Source of the DNA: Synechococcus sp. NB0720_010 | GTDB lineage: Bacteria > Cyanobacteriota > Cyanobacteriia > PCC-6307 > Cyanobiaceae | Direction: 5' to 3' | Assembly: GCF_023078835.1 (NCBI RefSeq) | Contig: NZ_CP090898.1 | Location: forward strand, 124,001 to 188,000 | DNA length: 64,000 nucleotides | In this document: positions 45,845-56,745 of the stretch, piece after piece | Numbering within the stretch: the first letter of the stretch is position 1 | Layout: each line of letters opens with the position of its first letter | Notes under the pieces: generated by a model | What the model was told of the DNA's origin: nothing | What the model saw: only the letters and a program-made list of their open reading frames with translations | Database searches by the model: none | Position numbers and translations under genes: made by a program

Positions 45845-46600
45845 GTGCAGATCTCCTATTTCCACACCTCGGAGAACGTTCCCAGCCTGCGCCCCGTGGC
45901 TGAGGGCGGCCCCGACGCGGCCGTGGTGATTGATGTCCTGCGGGCGACCACCACCATTGCCTGTGCCCTGCAAAGCGGTGCCGAGGCCATTCAGGCCTTC
46001 GCTGCGCTTGAGGCCCTGAATCAAGCGGCCGATGCCTGGGTCCCTGAGCGTTGCCTGCGCGCGGGTGAGCGCGGTGGTCAGCGGGTGGAGGGCTACGACT
46101 TGGGCAACTCTCCCCTGGCGGTGACCCCTGAGGTGGTCGGGGGCAAGCGCATCTTCATGAGCACGACCAATGGCACCCGCTCCCTGGAAGCTGTGAAGCC
46201 CGTGCCGCTCTTGGTGACGGCCTGTCTGCCCAACCGCACGGCGGTTGCCAAGCGCTTAATCGACCATGGGGTCGAGCGGGTTTGGGTCGTCGGCAGTGGC
46301 TGGGAAGGGGACTACTCCCTGGAGGACAGCCTGGCTGCCGGTGCCGTGATTTCAGCTGCGATGGAGTGTGCCGTCTCGCCCCATGTGGGGGTGCGCTGCG
46401 CCAACGATGAGGCCCTGGCGGCCCTGGCCCTTTGGCAGCAATGGCGCCATGACACCGAAACCTGCCTGCGGGCCGCAAGCCATGGCCAGCGTCTGATCGG
46501 TCTGGGTAACCATGACGCCGATTTCGCCTGTTGCGCGGCCGTCGACACGATGACCATGGTTCCCACCCAAACCAGCCCAGGGGTGTTGCAGGCCGCTTGA
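45845..46600 (+). CDS. comB: 2-phosphosulfolactate phosphatase-like (ComB)
   Basis: A 251-residue protein of the ComB family: [39 protein letters not shown], then [13 protein letters not shown] (Mg/phosphate site). In methanogens ComB makes sulfolactate for coenzyme M. Cyanobacteria have no coenzyme M pathway, so the physiological substrate is uncertain. The start is GTG 45845, divergent from ubiD by 63 bases. Confidence 0.88.
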   Translation: MQISYFHTSENVPSLRPVAEGGPDAAVVIDVLRATTTIACALQSGAEAIQAFAALEALNQAADAWVPERCLRAGERGGQRVEGYDLGNSPLAVTPEVVGGKRIFMSTTNGTRSLEAVKPVPLLVTACLPNRTAVAKRLIDHGVERVWVVGSGWEGDYSLEDSLAAGAVISAAMECAVSPHVGVRCANDEALAALALWQQWRHDTETCLRAASHGQRLIGLGNHDADFACCAAVDTMTMVPTQTSPGVLQAA

Positions 46601-46636
46601 TCCCCTTACAGTGGCCGCGGTGGCAAAACTCCAGCG

Positions 46637-47455
46637 TTGACAAGCTTTCTGGCGTCGGCAATCCAGCTCAACAGCAGCGCTGATCTCACCGCCAATTTCG
46701 CCGCCGCTGAAGAGCAGATTGAGCTGGCCGTTCGCCGCGGTGCCGAGTTGGTTGGCCTGCCGGAGAACTTCGCCTTCATGGGTGAGGACAGCCAGCGCCT
46801 CGAGCAGGCCGCGCTCATTGCAGAGCAAGCGCAGCGCTTCCTCATCACCATGGCGCGCCGCTACCAGGTGACCCTGATGGGTGGTGGTTACCCGGTGCCG
46901 GCGGGGGCCGGTCTGACCAGCAATCGTGCCCAGCTCGTGGCCAAGGACGGTCAAATTCTGGCCACCTACGACAAGATCCACCTCTTTGACGTCGATCTGC
47001 CCGACGGCAATACCTATCAGGAGTCAGCAACGGTTCAGCCCGGCAACACGCTGCCGCCTGTCGTCGAGGTTCCTGGCCTGTGCCGCATTGGACTCTCCAT
47101 TTGCTACGACGTTCGTTTCCCTGAGCTCTACCGGCACCTGGCGGCTGAGGGTGCTGATCTGCTCTTCATCCCGGCGGCCTTCACAGCTTTTACCGGCAAG
47201 GATCACTGGAATGTCCTGCTGCAGGCCCGGGCGATTGAAAACACTGCCTATGTGGTCGCACCGGCACAAACGGGCCATCACGGCGGTCGTCGCCAAACCC
47301 ATGGCCACGCCCTGGTGATCGATCCCTGGGGCACCGTGCTCTCCGATGCCGGGACCTCGGTGGGCCAGGCCGTTGCACCGATCGATGTGGGCCATCGCCA
47401 GCGGATCCAGGCCCAGATGCCGAGCCTTCAGCACCGCAAGCCAGCGCTCTTTTAA
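46637..47455 (+). CDS. Nitrilase-superfamily amidase (Nit-type)
   Basis: A 272-residue carbon-nitrogen hydrolase. The catalytic triad is visible: Glu in VGLPENFAFMG, Lys in ATYDKIHLFDVDLPDG, and Cys in GLSICYDVRFPELYR. The HLFDVD and FTGKDHWNVLLQARAIEN segments match the Nit1/Nit2 branch, which includes deaminated-glutathione amidase and omega-amidases. The start is probably TTG 46637. The amidase gene follows after 10 bases. Confidence 0.9.
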   Translation: MTSFLASAIQLNSSADLTANFAAAEEQIELAVRRGAELVGLPENFAFMGEDSQRLEQAALIAEQAQRFLITMARRYQVTLMGGGYPVPAGAGLTSNRAQLVAKDGQILATYDKIHLFDVDLPDGNTYQESATVQPGNTLPPVVEVPGLCRIGLSICYDVRFPELYRHLAAEGADLLFIPAAFTAFTGKDHWNVLLQARAIENTAYVVAPAQTGHHGGRRQTHGHALVIDPWGTVLSDAGTSVGQAVAPIDVGHRQRIQAQMPSLQHRKPALF

Positions 47456-47465
47456 GGCGAGAGTT

Positions 47466-48581
47466 GTGTCGTTGCTGACGCTGCAACACCAAGTCAGGCG
47501 GTTGTCCCGTCTTGGGTTTGCCCTGTTGCTTCCCTGCGTCACGCTCCTCTCCGCCCTGCCGGCGAGGGCGTGGAGTGCCCTCTCGGCCTGGGGGATTAGT
47601 CGGGACGGTGTCCTGGAGCTGCGAACGCCGCCGGCCACCCGTCTCCAGGCCTTTTTTGAGGACGGCAATGGCGCTGTTGGCCCTCGCATTTGGGTGGATC
47701 TACCCGGTGCGCCTCAACGGTCCAGAACCCTGGTTGGCAATGGCGCGATTCGGGAGGTTCGGATTGGCCGACCCACCGATAACGCCACCCGTCTGGTCAT
47801 TGAGTTCCAGCCGGGCACACGTCTCGATCCCCGCCAGATCAAGTTGGTCGGCACCGATGTCGATCGCTGGTCGATGGACTTTGGCCCCAGCGTCCGCGGG
47901 CTTCGGGCCATTGGAGAGGGCAGCCTTGAAAGGCCCCAGGGCCCCAGTTGGCGGGCGCTTCCCCCTCCCTCCTTGCAGCTTCCGCGCGGTCCGATTCCCA
48001 AGCTGGGGGATCTCCCCTCGGTTCCCCAAGGGCGCTACACCGTGGTGCTCGATCCAGGCCACGGCGGACCGGACCCTGGGGCGATTGGGATCAACAATCT
48101 GCGTGAGACCGATGTCGTTCTGGATGTGAGCCTCCAGGTGGCTCAGATCCTTCAGGCCAAAGGCGTTCGAGTCCTGCTCACCCGCTCCTCGGAAGTGGAT
48201 GTGGATCTGCCCCCCCGGGTGGCTTTGGCGAACAACAACCGAGCCGATGTTTTTGTGAGCATTCACGCCAACGCTCTGCGCATGGACCGGCCGGACGTCA
48301 ATGGCGTTGAGACCTTCTATTTCCAAGGTGGCCGCTCTTTGAGCCTGGCTCAATCGCTGCAGAACCAAATGCTGGCGGCTTCGCCTGGAACCCCGGATCG
48401 TGGTGCCCGCTCCGGCCGCTTCTTTGTGATTCGCCGCACGGTGATGCCCGCGGCCCTTGTCGAAATGGGCTTTGTCACCGGGCAGCTGGATGCTCCCCGT
48501 TTGGCCGATCCGACTTTCCGGCGGCGCCTGGCCGTTGCTATCGCTATGGGCATCCTCAACTACCTCGTGGCTTATCCATGA
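47466..48581 (+). CDS. N-acetylmuramoyl-L-alanine amidase with AMIN domain
   Basis: A 371-residue exported protein with a signal peptide (FALLLPCVTLLSALPARA), an AMIN-type domain (about residues 42-150; RLVIEFQPGTRL) that localises it to the wall, and an Amidase_3 catalytic domain. Zinc ligands are seen in VVLDPGHGGPDPG, the LRETDVVLD Glu, and FVSIHANAL; the catalytic Glu is in PAALVEMGFVTG. It cleaves peptide stems during septal splitting. GTG 47466 is the start; its end overlaps murI by 4 bases (ATGA). Confidence 0.93.
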   Translation: MSLLTLQHQVRRLSRLGFALLLPCVTLLSALPARAWSALSAWGISRDGVLELRTPPATRLQAFFEDGNGAVGPRIWVDLPGAPQRSRTLVGNGAIREVRIGRPTDNATRLVIEFQPGTRLDPRQIKLVGTDVDRWSMDFGPSVRGLRAIGEGSLERPQGPSWRALPPPSLQLPRGPIPKLGDLPSVPQGRYTVVLDPGHGGPDPGAIGINNLRETDVVLDVSLQVAQILQAKGVRVLLTRSSEVDVDLPPRVALANNNRADVFVSIHANALRMDRPDVNGVETFYFQGGRSLSLAQSLQNQMLAASPGTPDRGARSGRFFVIRRTVMPAALVEMGFVTGQLDAPRLADPTFRRRLAVAIAMGILNYLVAYP

Positions 48582-49414
48582 GCGGGGCCCCCATCGGTCT
48601 CTTTGATTCCGGCGTTGGTGGTTTAAGCATCTGGCGGCAGGTGGTTCACGCCTTGCCGTCGGAGTCGCTTCTTTATGTCGCCGATCAGGCGAATGTCCCC
48701 TACGGCCATCGCTCCGCTGACGAGATTCAGGCCAACAGCCTGGGAATTGCGGACTATCTCGTCGCCCAGGGCTGCAAGGCGATTGTGGTGGCCTGCAACA
48801 CCGCATCGGCGGTGGCACTGGAACCCCTGAGGCAGCGCTTTCCCCAGCTGCCCATCCTTGGTCTGGAGCCGGCGGTGAAGCCAGCGGTCCAGCTCACCCG
48901 TTCCGGGGTGGTGGGGGTGATGGCGACACCGGCCACCTTTCAAGGGCAGCTCTATCGCGCCACCGTTGGGCGCTACGCCACAGCCGTACAGGTGGTCGAG
49001 CAGGTTTGTGTGGGCCTGGCTGAGTTGGTCGAGCAGGGGGATCTTGAGGGCCCGGACTGTGATGCCCGCTTGATGGGCTACCTCCAGCCGATGCTGGACG
49101 CTGGTGCCGACACGATTGTTCTGGGCTGCACCCACTACCCCTTCGTGATCGAGTCCATTCGCCGTTTGGTGGGACCCGCGATGGCGGTGCTGGATCCAGC
49201 GCCTGCCGTTGCGCGCCATCTCGCCGATGTCCTCGGCCAGGCCGGGCTGCTGGCCACGGATCCAGCCGGGGCCTTGGCGCCGCGCTTCGGCACAACGGCC
49301 GATCCCTTGGCCTTCAATCGGGCCCTTTCGCGTCTGGTGGGGGTGAGCAGCACCAGTCAGGCACTGATCTGGCAGCTCGGACCCGATCAAACCCGCTGTC
49401 TGACCCCCGCTTAG
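48578..49414 (+). CDS. murI: Glutamate racemase (MurI)
   Basis: A 278-residue enzyme that supplies D-Glu for peptidoglycan. The two catalytic cysteines are in VVACNTASAVALEPL and VLGCTHYPFV, and the N-terminal GLFDSGVGGLSIWRQV is typical. It is translationally coupled to the amidase gene upstream (ATGA), so wall synthesis and wall splitting genes share a transcript. Confidence 0.96.
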   Translation: MSGAPIGLFDSGVGGLSIWRQVVHALPSESLLYVADQANVPYGHRSADEIQANSLGIADYLVAQGCKAIVVACNTASAVALEPLRQRFPQLPILGLEPAVKPAVQLTRSGVVGVMATPATFQGQLYRATVGRYATAVQVVEQVCVGLAELVEQGDLEGPDCDARLMGYLQPMLDAGADTIVLGCTHYPFVIESIRRLVGPAMAVLDPAPAVARHLADVLGQAGLLATDPAGALAPRFGTTADPLAFNRALSRLVGVSSTSQALIWQLGPDQTRCLTPA

Positions 49415-49464
49415 GCAGCGGTCGGAGGCAGGCGCCTTCTAGGATCTCCCCACCGCTGGGGGTC

Positions 49465-50436
49465 ATGGCCACCGTTGCAGAGCTGCTACAGCCCGTCGAG
49501 TCCGATCTCGAGGCTCTGCTGAGTGATCTCCGCAGTCTGATCGGTGCTGGGCACCCGATTCTTCAGGCCGCTGCGGAACACCTCTTCAGCGCCGGTGGCA
49601 AACGGTTGCGCCCCGGCATTGTTCTCCTGATTTCAAGGGCCCTCGCGCCCCAGGGTGAGCTCACGAGCCGCCATCGCCGGCTGGCCGAGATCACCGAGAT
49701 GATCCACACCGCCTCACTCGTTCACGACGATGTGGTGGATGAAGCGTCAACCAGGCGCGGCGTCGATACGGTCCACAGCCGTTTCAACCATCGGGTTGCG
49801 GTTCTTGCTGGCGATTTTCTCTTCGCCCAGGCCAGCTGGCACCTGGCCAACCTCGACAACCTTGAGGTGGTAAAGCTGCTCTCGCGCGTGATCATGGATC
49901 TCGCCGACGGTGAGGTGAAGCAAGGGCTTTACCGCTATGACACCGGCCAGAGCTTTGAGACCTACCTCGAAAAGAGCTACTGCAAGACGGCGTCCCTGAT
50001 TGCCAACAGCGCCCGCGCGGCTGGCGTGCTCAGCGGTCTGCCGGAGGACCAACTCGATTGCCTCTATCGCTTCGGTCGCCAGCTCGGACTGGCCTTCCAA
50101 GTGGTCGATGACATCCTCGATTTCACTGGCAGCGACCAACAGCTCGGCAAGCCCGCGGCCAGTGACCTAGCCAGTGGCTACCTGACCGCCCCTGCCCTCT
50201 ATGCATTGGAGGAACGTCCTGCCTTGGCGGGCTTGATTGAGCGCGAGTTCAACCAAGACGGGGATCTGGCTCAAGCCCTGGAGTTGGTCCGCGGCAGCGA
50301 GGCCATCCAGCGCTCCCGCACCCTGGCGGAAACGTTTGCGAATGAGGCCTACGAGGCCCTGAGCTTCCTGCCCCCGTCGGATTGCCGTACGGCCCTGCTT
50401 GAACTGCCGGAATTCGTGCTGAGCAGGTTGTACTGA
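49465..50436 (+). CDS. sds: Long-chain prenyl diphosphate synthase (solanesyl type)
   Basis: A 323-residue trans-prenyltransferase. The two Asp-rich motifs are HDDVVDEASTRRG (DDxxD) and FQVVDDILDFTGS; GGKRLRPGIVLL and the KTASLIANS segment are also typical. Small residues before the first DDxxD motif (TASLVH) are consistent with a long product. In cyanobacteria this enzyme makes the C45 tail of plastoquinone. It lies 50 bases after murI. Confidence 0.93.
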   Translation: MATVAELLQPVESDLEALLSDLRSLIGAGHPILQAAAEHLFSAGGKRLRPGIVLLISRALAPQGELTSRHRRLAEITEMIHTASLVHDDVVDEASTRRGVDTVHSRFNHRVAVLAGDFLFAQASWHLANLDNLEVVKLLSRVIMDLADGEVKQGLYRYDTGQSFETYLEKSYCKTASLIANSARAAGVLSGLPEDQLDCLYRFGRQLGLAFQVVDDILDFTGSDQQLGKPAASDLASGYLTAPALYALEERPALAGLIEREFNQDGDLAQALELVRGSEAIQRSRTLAETFANEAYEALSFLPPSDCRTALLELPEFVLSRLY

Positions 50437-50439
50437 GCT

Positions 50440-51102
50440 TCAGTTCAGCAGCGGTAAGACCTCGTCGAGGGAGCTGATCCTGTCAGTGATTTGGGCTGGG
50501 TAGAGCACTGGGTCTGCATCCGGTGCAGGCACGACGAACACACGGCAGCCCGCAGCGAGGGCTGCATGGGCCCCTGCCGGTGAATCCTCGAAGGCCCAGC
50601 TGTCCTTGCAATTCACCCCAAGTCGCTGGGCGGCGAGCTGAAAGACATCCGGATGCGGTTTGCCGCGTCTGAGCTCAGGGTCGTCTCCGTGGACCCGTTC
50701 TTCAATGGCCGCCAGCCAAGGGTGGGGCTTGGCTTTCAAGTTCACCGCCTCTTTTGAGCTGCTAGTGGCCAGGGCCATCGGTAGGCCCAACTCCAGGCAG
50801 CGACGGATCAGCGCCTGGGCGCCGGCCATGGGTCGCGCCTGAATCAAGAGGGCCTCGGCAATGGGCTGGCGAATGGCCAACAGCTCATCAACGCTTGGAA
50901 CCAGCAGCTGGCTCGCGCGGATCCACTCACGCACCTGCTCAGCGCAATCCAGGCGCCGGCGTCCTCGCAGTTGCATCAGTTCTGGATCGGCCAGGGGGCG
51001 TCCGAAGTGATGGGCCGCCTGCTGCCAGGCCTGCGCATGCAGGGGTTCGGTGTCGAGCAGCAGCCCGTCCAGGTCAAACAGGCAGGCGGCGGGATGAGCC
51101 AT
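50440..51102 (-). CDS. HAD superfamily phosphatase (beta-PGM/CbbY-like)
   Basis: A 220-residue HAD hydrolase. Motif I is CLFDLDGLLLDTEP with the nucleophile Asp, motif II is MALATSSSKEAV, the Lys of motif III is in RRGKPHPDVFQLAA, and motif IV is AFEDSPAGAHAAL. The C1-type helical cap matches beta-phosphoglucomutase/CbbY-like phosphatases; the substrate is a small sugar phosphate or similar. It is convergent with sds (3 bases between the ends). Confidence 0.9.
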   Translation of the reverse strand: MAHPAACLFDLDGLLLDTEPLHAQAWQQAAHHFGRPLADPELMQLRGRRRLDCAEQVREWIRASQLLVPSVDELLAIRQPIAEALLIQARPMAGAQALIRRCLELGLPMALATSSSKEAVNLKAKPHPWLAAIEERVHGDDPELRRGKPHPDVFQLAAQRLGVNCKDSWAFEDSPAGAHAALAAGCRVFVVPAPDADPVLYPAQITDRISSLDEVLPLLN

Positions 51103-51192
51103 GTCTCCATCCTGAACCCTGCAACAGCGTTACAGCGCTTCAGAGCAGCCTTTTTCCTCGCTTGAATGGCTCCATTGCGTTGTCGATGGGCC

Positions 51193-53147
<1,955 letters not shown>

Positions 53148-53163
<16 letters not shown>

Positions 53164-53873
53164 TCCGGGCTCGTCCACCACTGCAGCAGCTGATTGGCCA
53201 GTTGATCCAGTTCCCTCTGTCGGGCTGGATCATCGGCCCATCCCCCAAGCAGGTTCTGGCGTAGCCCTGCGCTGGCTGGGGTTAGGTGATCCCCGGCGCG
53301 CTCGAGCAACCGGGAGCGGTCTTGGCTGCGGTTTTGAAGCACCTGCAGGAGCCGAGGGCTCTGGTCCAGTTGGTCGCTTTTGAAGCGCACCAGCAGGTTG
53401 TTGGCTTGTCTGTAATTTTTGGCGATCAGTCGCAGGGTCTCCTCGGGGGAGGGGCTGAACTCGCTCGTGACCCCGAGGGCCCCCCCGAGCTCGGCGAGTA
53501 GGGGAACACTCCTCTCGGCGGAGAAGTTGTTGAAGCTCATCGCTGCCAAGGCGCTGCAGCCTCGACCGTTATCGGGCGCCAACAGGTGCAGCTTGCAGCC
53601 CAGGCTGTGGCCAAGTCTGAGCGGCGGGGGCTGATCGGGGTCCCTGCGCTGGCGGAAGCTCCTCCAGGCGTCATTGGCCTGTGCCTGATGGTCAAAGCCG
53701 GGGACATAGCTCCAGGCGTGGATGGCCATGCCCCGGCGCGCCAAGGCCTCGAGAAGCCGCCGATAGCTGATCTGCGGCGTCGCAGCGAGATAGCTGCCGC
53801 CAATGAACTCGATCAGCCCCCGCGGTTGGGGAGGGGTCCAGCACCAGAGGCTTCCGCGCTGGCGCCAGCTCAT
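53148..53873 (-). CDS. DUF1350 family alpha/beta-hydrolase-like protein
   Basis: A 241-residue protein of the cyanobacterial and plant DUF1350 family. [20 protein letters not shown] near the start and the nucleophile-elbow-like [14 protein letters not shown] (Ser in GHSLG) fit an alpha/beta hydrolase fold; [17 protein letters not shown] is also characteristic. Substrate is unknown. The ATG overlaps the stop of the peroxiredoxin gene (ATGA), suggesting co-expression. Confidence 0.85.
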
Positions 53874-54334
53874 GCGGCCTGAAGGCGCTTGAGGCAGTCG
53901 AGGGCTTCACGGCGATGGGCCGGGCCATCGAGCAGGTTGTTGAACACGTGACGAACGACCCCGCTCGCGTCGATCACGTAGGTCACGCGGCCCGGCAGCA
54001 GTCCAAGGACGCCGGGCACCCCAAAGGCCTTGCGCAACTGGTTGTTTTGATCCACCAGCAGGGGATAGGGCAGGTTGTGGCGGCTGGCAAAGCGCTGATG
54101 ACTGCTGGCGTTGTCGCCACTGACGCCCCAGACCTCCGCCCCTAAGGCCTGCAGGTCGGCATAGCTATCGCGGAAGGCGCAGGCCTCCATGGTGCAGCCA
54201 GGGGTGTCGTCCTTGGGATAGAAGAACAGAACCAGAGCCTTGCCCGCGAGTTGATCGCTGCGGCGCTCCACGCCGTTCTGATCCTGCAGCGCGATCAGGG
54301 GAGCGCGATCACCGCTTTTCAGGGCTTGGGCCAA
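53870..54334 (-). CDS. bcp: Peroxiredoxin Q/BCP
   Basis: A 154-residue thiol peroxidase that reduces organic hydroperoxides and H2O2 using thioredoxin. The peroxidatic and resolving cysteines are both in DTPGCTMEACAFRD, five residues apart, as in PrxQ/BCP. FFYPKDDTPG and WGVSGDNASSHQRFA are family segments. It is divergent from the exonuclease gene and overlaps the DUF1350 gene by 4 bases. Confidence 0.95.
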   Translation of the reverse strand: MAQALKSGDRAPLIALQDQNGVERRSDQLAGKALVLFFYPKDDTPGCTMEACAFRDSYADLQALGAEVWGVSGDNASSHQRFASRHNLPYPLLVDQNNQLRKAFGVPGVLGLLPGRVTYVIDASGVVRHVFNNLLDGPAHRREALDCLKRLQAA

Positions 54335-54411
54335 GGCCGGTACAAGAGCTGCGCAAACCCTAGGGAGGGGCTGGCCAGGGCTGGGATTATGGGGCGACTG
54401 CAGAGGTGGGG

Positions 54412-55320
54412 ATGACCAGGGGCGACGCGGAGATGGACGAACAACAGCCCCGTGCTGGCTGGGAGCAGGTGGATCTGCTCAGCCTGGTCAGTGGATCTGC
54501 CGCGGCGCCAGTCGTGCCTGAGCCTGCGCCGGAGCCGGCTGCGGAGACGGCTGTTGTTGCTGACCGGGCTGAGGCACCTGAGCCATCGCCTGCCGCGCGT
54601 CTCTCTGGTCCCAGTGGCCCCGAGCTGCTGTTGATCCTCGACACGGAGACCACCGGCCTCTCCCCGGCGGAGCATCGCTGCATTGAGGTCGGTGCGGTTC
54701 TTTTTTCGGTGCCGGATCGCTCGGTGTTGAGCCAGGTTTCGTTTTTGATGCCTTGCACCAGCAATGCCGCTGAAGCGGTGAATGGCATCGCCCCGGCCCT
54801 GACGCAACGCCCTCAGCCATGGCAGGCGGGTCTGGCCTGCTTCGAGGCCATGGTTGAAGCCGCTGACGTCCTCCTGGCCCATAACGCCGCCTTCGATCAG
54901 CAGTGGTTTGGTCTGGGCTCCCTGCCGGCACTCAGCAAGCCCTGGCTTTGCTCCATGGAGGACATTCGCTGGCCCCAGGAGCGTCAGCTGCGCTCTACGC
55001 CCTCGGTACGTGATCTGGCCTTGGCCTATGGCGTACCGGTTTGGGCGGCCCATCGGGCCCTCACCGATTGCATCTACCTGGCGCAGGTCTTTGAGCGTTG
55101 CGAGGACTTGGAGGACCTCCTTCTCCAGGCGATGGAGCCGCGCCGCCTCTACCGCGCTCGTCTCTCCTATGAAGAACGCCACAAGGCCCGAGAGGCGGGC
55201 TTCCGCTGGAATCAACCGGTGAGCGGAGCCTGGAGCCGGCGCCTGTCTGAACGGGAGGTGGCCCTATTGCCCTTCCCTGTCGTTCCGGTCGATGAGGCTG
55301 CGGAATTGCGCAGCGCCTGA
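54412..55320 (+). CDS. DnaQ-like 3'-5' exonuclease domain protein
   Basis: About 302 residues. The first 75 are a low-complexity Pro/Glu/Ala-rich region. A DEDDh exonuclease follows: LLILDTETTGLSPAEHRCIE (Asp and Glu of Exo I), LLAHNAAFDQQWFG (Exo II) and AAHRALTDCIYLAQVF (Exo III with the catalytic His). A C-terminal extension of about 60 residues (YRARLSYEERHKAREAGFRW) appears family-specific. It resembles DNA polymerase III epsilon but is larger; a role in DNA or RNA end trimming is likely. Confidence 0.85.
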   Translation: MTRGDAEMDEQQPRAGWEQVDLLSLVSGSAAAPVVPEPAPEPAAETAVVADRAEAPEPSPAARLSGPSGPELLLILDTETTGLSPAEHRCIEVGAVLFSVPDRSVLSQVSFLMPCTSNAAEAVNGIAPALTQRPQPWQAGLACFEAMVEAADVLLAHNAAFDQQWFGLGSLPALSKPWLCSMEDIRWPQERQLRSTPSVRDLALAYGVPVWAAHRALTDCIYLAQVFERCEDLEDLLLQAMEPRRLYRARLSYEERHKAREAGFRWNQPVSGAWSRRLSEREVALLPFPVVPVDEAAELRSA

Positions 55321-55409
55321 TTTGCTTCAACAAGAGGAAGCGGATCCACTCATTTCAAGGAGCAGCTGAGCCTTCTCTCCATCGTGGTGGGTGAGCTCTG
55401 GTCAGTTCC

Positions 55410-55673
55410 ATGTCTGTGCATGCTCGCGGTCATCCCTCTAGGCCCTGCGCCCTGAGCAAGGTTCAGCGCTGGCAGCGCAGCCGCACCTGGGCCCGCTTAA
55501 TTCGCGAAGCAGAAGCCCTCTGGCATGTGGATGTGCGCGAACTCCATCGTTTGGCTGCGCTGGAGTTGTCGCAGCTGCTGGAGGAGGTGCCGCCGGGATT
55601 GCGTCCCAGGGTGAACCGTTGGCTGCAGGGGTATCACGTTCAAACGCGACTGGAGCCCGATTCGAGGGAGTAA
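55410..55673 (+). CDS. Small basic protein of unknown function
   Basis: An 87-residue protein, Arg/Trp/Leu-rich and helical: VQRWQRSRTWARLIREAEAL, then VRELHRLAALELSQLLEEV. It has no membrane segment. The basic surface suggests nucleic-acid or ribosome contact, but there is no recognised domain. It stands alone on the plus strand and ends 28 bases before a bidirectional hairpin, in keeping with a real gene. Confidence 0.5.
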   Translation: MSVHARGHPSRPCALSKVQRWQRSRTWARLIREAEALWHVDVRELHRLAALELSQLLEEVPPGLRPRVNRWLQGYHVQTRLEPDSRE

Positions 55674-55701
55674 AGCCTCAGCTTTTTGGACCAAACACAA
55701 A

Positions 55702-55728
55702 AAAACCACCTCTGGGGGAGGTGGTTTT
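55702..55728. terminator. Bidirectional intrinsic terminator
   Basis: An 11-bp perfect stem, AAAACCACCTC (55702-55712) with GAGGTGGTTTT (55718-55728), carries a 5-base loop. On the minus strand it is followed by more T residues (the A-run on the plus strand begins at 55699), so it terminates the tRNA-Pro transcript. In the plus direction it can also end the small-protein gene. Confidence 0.85.
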
Positions 55729-55751
55729 GGCGGAAGTTGCCGGTGATCAAA

Positions 55752-55825
55752 TCGGAGCGGCGGGATTTGAACCCACGACCCCCACTACCCCAAAGTGGTG
55801 CGCTACCAAGCTGCGCTACGCCCCG
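55752..55825 (-). tRNA. tRNA-Pro (anticodon GGG)
   Basis: A 74-base cloverleaf on the minus strand. The acceptor stem CGGGGCG (55825-55819) pairs with CGCTCCG (55759-55753) with one G-U pair, and the discriminator base is A at 55752. The D-arm reads TAGCGCAGCTTGGTAGCGC, the anticodon arm CCACT-TTGGGGT-AGTGG puts GGG at 34-36, and the T-arm is GTGGGTTCAAATCC. CCA is not encoded. A terminator lies 23 bases downstream. Confidence 0.96.
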
Positions 55826-55840
55826 GCGAGAAAGAAGCTA

Positions 55841-56227
55841 TCACAGCGCTTTGCCGCGTTTCGAGCGGATTTTTCGAAGCATTCGCCGGGTCAGTTGATC
55901 GCGGTTCAGGCCCGCGTAGCCCCAGAGGCGCAGGGCGCGAGCGAGCTCCCTTAATTCCCGCAGATTCATCGAGGCCAGGCGCAATTCAGGCACCTTTTGC
56001 CAGGCGGTGGCGGTCGGCGGCAGAGCACTACCCACGCCGCCCGGCTTCAGGCTTGAGAGGGCACCGTCGGCCATCCACTCAGGCACCAGCACAAACAGAA
56101 CGGCCAGCAGCCCGTAGAGCTCCACCAATCCGCGGGGAAGGGGGTGCAATTGCCGAGGGGCGTTGTTCTCAGCCGATTCGGTAATGGGTCTTGGCTCCGC
56201 GTCAGCGCCGGCGCCATTGTTCCGCAA
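55841..56227 (-). CDS. Uncharacterised protein with membrane helix and basic C-terminus
   Basis: A 128-residue protein with one hydrophobic segment near residues 34-52 (VELYGLLAVLFVLVPEWM) and a strongly basic C-terminal helix pair: ELRLASMNLRELRELARAL and the LTRRMLRKIRSKR end. That C-terminal region looks like an SAP- or HhH-like helical pair, as in small cyanobacterial DNA- or membrane-associated proteins, but I cannot name a family. It lies immediately upstream of tRNA-Pro on the same strand. Confidence 0.55.
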   Translation of the reverse strand: MRNNGAGADAEPRPITESAENNAPRQLHPLPRGLVELYGLLAVLFVLVPEWMADGALSSLKPGGVGSALPPTATAWQKVPELRLASMNLRELRELARALRLWGYAGLNRDQLTRRMLRKIRSKRGKAL

Positions 56228-56269
56228 GCCAGGCGTTCCCCCAAGGGGGGCAGAGCCAGAGCTGTCTGC

Positions 56270-56452
56270 CTAGATCAGGTCAGCCGGGCGCGCCTGAAGC
56301 GGTTTGGGGCGCTCCAGGGCGGGCTGCTCTTTCCAGAGCATCGGTGGCTCGGTGCTGGGCGCCAGGCGGACGTACCAAAACACCAGGGCAAAGACCAGCC
56401 CCAGGGTGGCCAGGATGCCAATGATCACGGTTCGATCCGGTAAGGGGCTCAT
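56270..56452 (-). CDS. Small single-pass membrane protein
   Basis: A 60-residue protein: a short polar start (MSPLPDRT), one clear transmembrane helix (VIIGILATLGLVFALVFWYV) and a Pro/Arg-rich tail. Its ATG (56450-56452) overlaps the stop of the MliC-like gene in a TGATG arrangement, the same junction as between msrA and the MliC-like gene, so the three are probably translated in series. Function is unknown. Confidence 0.6.
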   Translation of the reverse strand: MSPLPDRTVIIGILATLGLVFALVFWYVRLAPSTEPPMLWKEQPALERPKPLQARPADLI

Positions 56453-56745
56453 CAGACCTGATCCACCCGTAGGCACTGCATCCGCATTGGCAGTTGCTCC
56501 AGCGTGAGCTCATCGCCACGCAGGATCATCTCCATGCCGTCACTGCTGTAGCGAACGCCAGGTTCGTTGCTCTGCAGCCGAAAAAAGGTTCTGCGGTATC
56601 CACCGCTGATGAGGGAGGCCTGGGATTGATTGCGCTCGATCACCAGCATTCCCTTGTCATGGCAGAGGTAGCGATCTTTGATCGCGTAGTCCTCCCACCA
56701 GGGGGACTGCATGGCCTGAGCCATCAACAAGGCGAGTCCGAACAT
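56452..56745 (-). CDS. MliC-like (C-type lysozyme inhibitor-like) protein
   Basis: A 97-residue protein. After a short hydrophobic start (MFGLALLMAQAM), possibly a weak signal peptide, it has a beta-barrel-like pattern similar to MliC/PliC inhibitors. Cys28 (RYLCHDKGMLVIE) and Cys91 (RMQCLRV) could pair, and the conserved loop SNEPGVRYSSDG (about residues 59-70) is followed by LRGDELTL. MliC proteins insert this loop into lysozyme. The key Lys of the family appears as Arg76. ATG 56745 overlaps the msrA stop by one base. Confidence 0.5.
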   Translation of the reverse strand: MFGLALLMAQAMQSPWWEDYAIKDRYLCHDKGMLVIERNQSQASLISGGYRRTFFRLQSNEPGVRYSSDGMEMILRGDELTLEQLPMRMQCLRVDQV

